Source: Actinobacteria bacterium UBA5176 | GTDB taxonomy: Bacteria; Actinomycetota; UBA4738 | Direction of reading: 5' to 3' | Assembly (NCBI GenBank): GCA_002413305.1 | Contig: DHWS01000098.1 | Coordinates: 1-19,048 of the forward strand | Length of the DNA stretch: 19,048 bases | Shown here: one piece after another, positions 16,690 to 19,048 of the stretch | Layout of the letters: every line of letters starts with the position of its first letter | Position numbering within the stretch: position 1 is the first letter of the stretch | Position numbers and translations under genes: made by a program | Notes under the pieces: model-generated | Told to the model about the DNA's origin: nothing | Database searches by the model: none | Seen by the model: only the letters and a program-made list of their open reading frames with translations

Positions 16690-16726
16690 GAAACACGTGT
16701 TGTTCGCAAGTCTCATCCGTGCCTGG

Positions 16727-16755
16727 AGTATAGGAGGGGGGTACGACATCGTCCA
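16727..16755 (-). promoter_or_regulatory. Probable promoter of the infC-rpmI-rplT-methyltransferase operon
   Basis: TGGACG (16755-16750), a 17-base spacer and TATACT (16732-16727) on the minus strand. The -10 box differs from TATAAT at one position and the -35 matches TTGACA at four of six. The predicted start is near 16720, giving a leader of about 93 bases before the infC start. It lies in the gap after the cyclase-ATPase gene, so the operon need not depend on that gene. Confidence 0.7.
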
Positions 16756-16802
16756 GACGCCCGGGTCCAGGTGCGGAGCTGGCCAAGCCGGCGGAGAATC
16801 GG

Positions 16803-18218
16803 CTACTCGGGCTCGGAACCGGCGCCCCCGAGCATGTCGATCTGGGCCCGGATCCGGCGTTGCGCATCCGCATCCTCCAGGATCGCCGCGACCTTCGCCG
16901 CACGCTCGAGCATATCGGCGGCCTGGGCATTCGCGTTCAGTTCGATGGCCCTGGCAGCGGCCCGTTCCAGGTAGTGCAGCGCCTTGCCCTGCTCCTCGCT
17001 TCGGTAGAAGTAGTACGCGAGGATCTCGAGGTAGTCCTCGAGGGAGCCGCGGTACACCTCCTCGAACACGGAGCCGACCCGTCCGTAGAGCTCGCGCATC
17101 GCCGGCGGGGGAAGCGTGGCGGCTGCGGCCTCCTGCACCAGCCCATGTTTGAAGGTGCACTCGGGCTCCGGATATCGGCGCGTCTCCCGGATCAGGTCCG
17201 CGCGAAGCAGCGCGGAAAGATCCTGGACGAACGTCTCGCTCTGCGTGAGTCGTTCCAGGACCCGAACCGGGAACGTCCGTCCGATGGCCGCCGCCGTCTG
17301 CACGAGACGCCTCGGCCCCTCGGGCAACCCGTCGATCTGCGCGGCGAACAGGCTCTCCAGCGATGGTGGAAGGAGCTGGCGGGTCGAGATCGACATCGTC
17401 CACCCGCGCCTGGGCGAAGGGCCTCCCATCGCGATCACGTTCCGGAACAGCTCCTCGAGGAACAGGGGGTTCCCCTCGGCCCGGAGCACCAGGCCCTCCC
17501 GGGTCACCTCGTCGATCAGACTCGGCGGGGCCAGCGCCGCGGCCAGTTCCCGGGCCGCCGGGATCGACAGTGGGCCGACTGGAAGCTCGGTTGCGCGGTG
17601 CGGATACCCCGAGAGCACGCCGATCCGGAACCGCCATGCCTCGCTCTCGGGGTCCGACCTGAATGCCACTGCCACCAGGAGTGATGCGCTGTCCGTGACC
17701 GCGAGGAGATCCTCCGCGAGCTGCCGGGTGGAGGGGTCCGCCCACTGCATGTCGTCGATGGCCACCACCACGGGTCCTCGCGCGGCCAGGGCTTCGATCC
17801 ACAGCTGGAACGCCCTCCGGATCGCTTCCCAGAGGGCCTCCGCCGGAAGCGCCGCGAACCGCGCTTCGGCGTCGGCTTCCACCTTCACCGAAAGGAACCT
17901 GCTCAGGAACGCCACGGTCTCCCGGGCGTCCGGCCCGAGCAGCGTGCCGAACCTGGCCCGCAGACGCGTCCGAACCGCGATCTCCGGCTCCCCCTCGCGC
18001 AGCTCCAGCCACCCCCGGAGCATGTCGACGAACGGCCTGGCCAATAATCCGCTCCCGTAGGACAGGCACCGAGCATCCAGCCACGTGGCCCGCTCCCTGG
18101 CGAGCGTTCGAGCTTCCGACAGCAGGCGGGTCTTGCCGATCCCCGACTCGCCGGACAGCAGGAGGATCTGGCCGAGGCCGGAGTTCAGATCCTCGAGCAC
18201 GGCTCGGAGCCTGGCCAT
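16803..18218 (-). CDS. AAA/STAND-type ATPase, C-terminal part of a frameshifted cyclase-ATPase
   Basis: 471 residues counted from the internal ATG at 18218. The frame is open upstream, and the bases just before this ATG encode the usual linker of cyclase-ATPase proteins (VPAWRLEGI, then GTPLVGRDPE), so this is the continuation of the cyclase in another frame and not a free-standing gene. The P-loop is GESGIGKT (23-30) and Walker B is VVVAIDDMQWAD (about 150-161), followed by the family motif GNPLFLEELFR. The last 130 residues are helical and TPR-like (LERAAARAIELNANAQAADMLERAAKVA). This signal-transduction ATPase architecture is known from LuxR-LAL and cyclase-AAA proteins. The C-terminal helical part is short compared with relatives of 1000 or more residues. 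The gene ends 48 bases before the -35 box of the infC promoter. Confidence 0.85.
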   Translation of the reverse strand: MARLRAVLEDLNSGLGQILLLSGESGIGKTRLLSEARTLARERATWLDARCLSYGSGLLARPFVDMLRGWLELREGEPEIAVRTRLRARFGTLLGPDARETVAFLSRFLSVKVEADAEARFAALPAEALWEAIRRAFQLWIEALAARGPVVVAIDDMQWADPSTRQLAEDLLAVTDSASLLVAVAFRSDPESEAWRFRIGVLSGYPHRATELPVGPLSIPAARELAAALAPPSLIDEVTREGLVLRAEGNPLFLEELFRNVIAMGGPSPRRGWTMSISTRQLLPPSLESLFAAQIDGLPEGPRRLVQTAAAIGRTFPVRVLERLTQSETFVQDLSALLRADLIRETRRYPEPECTFKHGLVQEAAAATLPPPAMRELYGRVGSVFEEVYRGSLEDYLEILAYYFYRSEEQGKALHYLERAAARAIELNANAQAADMLERAAKVAAILEDADAQRRIRAQIDMLGGAGSEPE

Positions 18219-19021
18219 CTCCGGATCCCGCCCGACGAGCGGGGTCCCCTCGGGCCCCTTGGGTTCGCCCCGGATACCCTCCAGCCGCCACGCGGGGACC
18301 GCCGCTCCCGCCCCTTCACCGTGAGTTCACCCATCGGCTCCAGGTCGAATCGCGGATCGAGCAGCTTGGCCGTCACCTCGCCCACTGCGATCGTGCCGGG
18401 CTCGGCCACGGACTGCAGGCGTGCTGCGACGTTGGTCGTGTCGCCGAGGGCCACCGTTTGCGGGTCGGCCGAGCCCACGACCCCCACCCCGACCCGGCCG
18501 GTGTTGATCCCGATCCGAACGTTGAAATCGGCGATCCGCCAGGCCGCCCGGATGTCCTGGGCGTACTCCCCGGTCACCGAAAGGATCGAGAGCGCTGCCC
18601 GGGCGGCCCGCTCGGCGTCGTCCTCGTGGGCGGCCGGGACCCCGAAGTACGCGCAGATGCCATCTCCTGCGTATGCCTGGATCGTCCCTCCGAACTGTTC
18701 GACCGTCCGGCTCATCCGGGTCACGCATTCACCGATCAGGATCTTGACCTCGTCAGCGGTCAACCGTTCACCCAGGGCGGTCGACCCGACGATGTCCGCG
18801 AACAACACCGTGACGGGGCGGAGTTCGTCCTGGGCTCTGCCGGTGGCGCGGGCCGGCGGACTCGTCTCTCCCCCGTTCAGGGCGCGCCCGCAGGCGGGGC
18901 AGAACCGAGCCCCTGGCGGTGGAGACGCGCCGCACACTGCGCAGCGTCCGTCCGGCTCCGTGGGCGTGTTGGTCACCCCCCTCTGGGCGGCCGATCCATG
19001 CCGGCCCGATCGGCTCCTCAC
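18185..19021 (-). CDS. Zinc-ribbon class III nucleotide cyclase, N-terminal part of a frameshifted cyclase-ATPase
   Basis: The N-terminal zinc ribbon has CAVC and CPAC (Cys27, 30, 41, 44). The class III cyclase domain (about 67-236) has LFADIVGSTALGERL with metal Asp76, AGDGICAYFG with Asp120, GINTGRVGVGVVG, and GDTTNVAARLQS with the transition-state Asn197 and Arg201. The usual adenine-recognising Lys is not present; the segment is GGTIQAYAGDG, as in other cyclase-ATPase proteins with substitutions there, so the substrate (ATP, GTP or none) is uncertain. After ELTVKGR (about residue 238) the frame leaves the family sequence and runs about 40 unrelated residues to a stop, while the next frame carries on the linker and ATPase. 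The start is GTG 19021 or GTG 18976. The frame is still open at the right edge, so a start outside the window is possible. Confidence 0.82.
   Translation of the reverse strand: MRSRSGRHGSAAQRGVTNTPTEPDGRCAVCGASPPPGARFCPACGRALNGGETSPPARATGRAQDELRPVTVLFADIVGSTALGERLTADEVKILIGECVTRMSRTVEQFGGTIQAYAGDGICAYFGVPAAHEDDAERAARAALSILSVTGEYAQDIRAAWRIADFNVRIGINTGRVGVGVVGSADPQTVALGDTTNVAARLQSVAEPGTIAVGEVTAKLLDPRFDLEPMGELTVKGRERRSPRGGWRVSGANPRGPRGPRSSGGIRRWPGSEPCSRI
18290..18330 (-). other. Frameshift site joining the cyclase and ATPase frames
   Basis: The cyclase frame reads ELTVKGRERR and then diverges; the frame one base back reads AVPAWRLEG. A -1 step anywhere in GTGAAGGGGCGGGAGCGG restores a normal four-residue link between VKG and VPAW. 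The run includes GGGG, where a Gly codon could slip. Either one base has been lost (mutation or assembly error) or this is programmed -1 frameshifting. No clear downstream pseudoknot was identified. Confidence 0.75.
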
Positions 19022-19048
19022 GGCCGCACCGATCCGTACGTCGGTGAC

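Overview
This is a high-GC bacterial chromosome segment, most likely from a deep-branching actinobacterium (Actinomycetota). Three things point there: the 5' part of the 16S rRNA gene, an actinobacterial-type boxA-like element (TTGAGAACTGAACA) in the rRNA leader, and a gene order that is a compressed version of the block known from Mycobacterium tuberculosis (infC-rpmI-rplT-tsnR ... pheS-pheT ... argF ... mpg-tyrS). Several housekeeping genes lack a Shine-Dalgarno sequence and have a TANNNT -10 box a few bases before the start codon, which suggests leaderless mRNAs. No phage, insertion sequence, CRISPR array or tRNA gene is visible.

Layout. 1-227: 5' end of the 16S rRNA gene, minus strand, running off the left edge. 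228-635: rRNA leader with a promoter (TTGACG-18-TACCAT), a very stable hairpin at the predicted transcript start, a terminator-like hairpin and the boxA-like element. 636-1859: tyrS (minus). 1940-4300: class A penicillin-binding protein (plus) with a lipobox, a PASTA domain and a Ser-Pro tail. 4122-11132: a minus-strand run transcribed in the order pheS-pheT-argF-polX-mpg. The mpg 3' end lies antisense to the Ser-Pro tail of the penicillin-binding protein. 11300-13891: a three-PAS GGDEF-EAL cyclic-di-GMP enzyme (plus). 13896-16627: the translation operon infC-rpmI-rplT-(SPOUT methyltransferase fused to a histidine-kinase-like module), minus strand, with its own promoter at 16727-16755. 16803-19021: a zinc-ribbon class III nucleotide cyclase joined to an AAA/STAND-type ATPase (minus), split by a one-base frameshift.

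How the parts fit. Most genes serve translation: two aminoacyl-tRNA synthetases, IF3, L20, L35, a 23S-type RNA methyltransferase and 16S rRNA. Repair (PolX, Mpg), arginine synthesis (ArgF) and cell-wall synthesis are interleaved. Three genes are signalling proteins or carry signalling modules: the c-di-GMP enzyme inserted between the methyltransferase gene and pheS, the kinase-like tail on the methyltransferase, and the cyclase-ATPase upstream of infC.

The observations most worth following are: (1) the RNA methyltransferase-histidine kinase fusion with a degenerate ATP-binding domain; (2) infC, whose conserved N-terminus can only be reached from a non-canonical start (apparently GTC behind a perfect GGAGGTGA) or by a frame change from an overlapping mini-ORF; (3) the mpg/PBP antisense overlap; (4) the lipoprotein signature on a class A PBP; (5) the terminator-like structure inside the rRNA leader.
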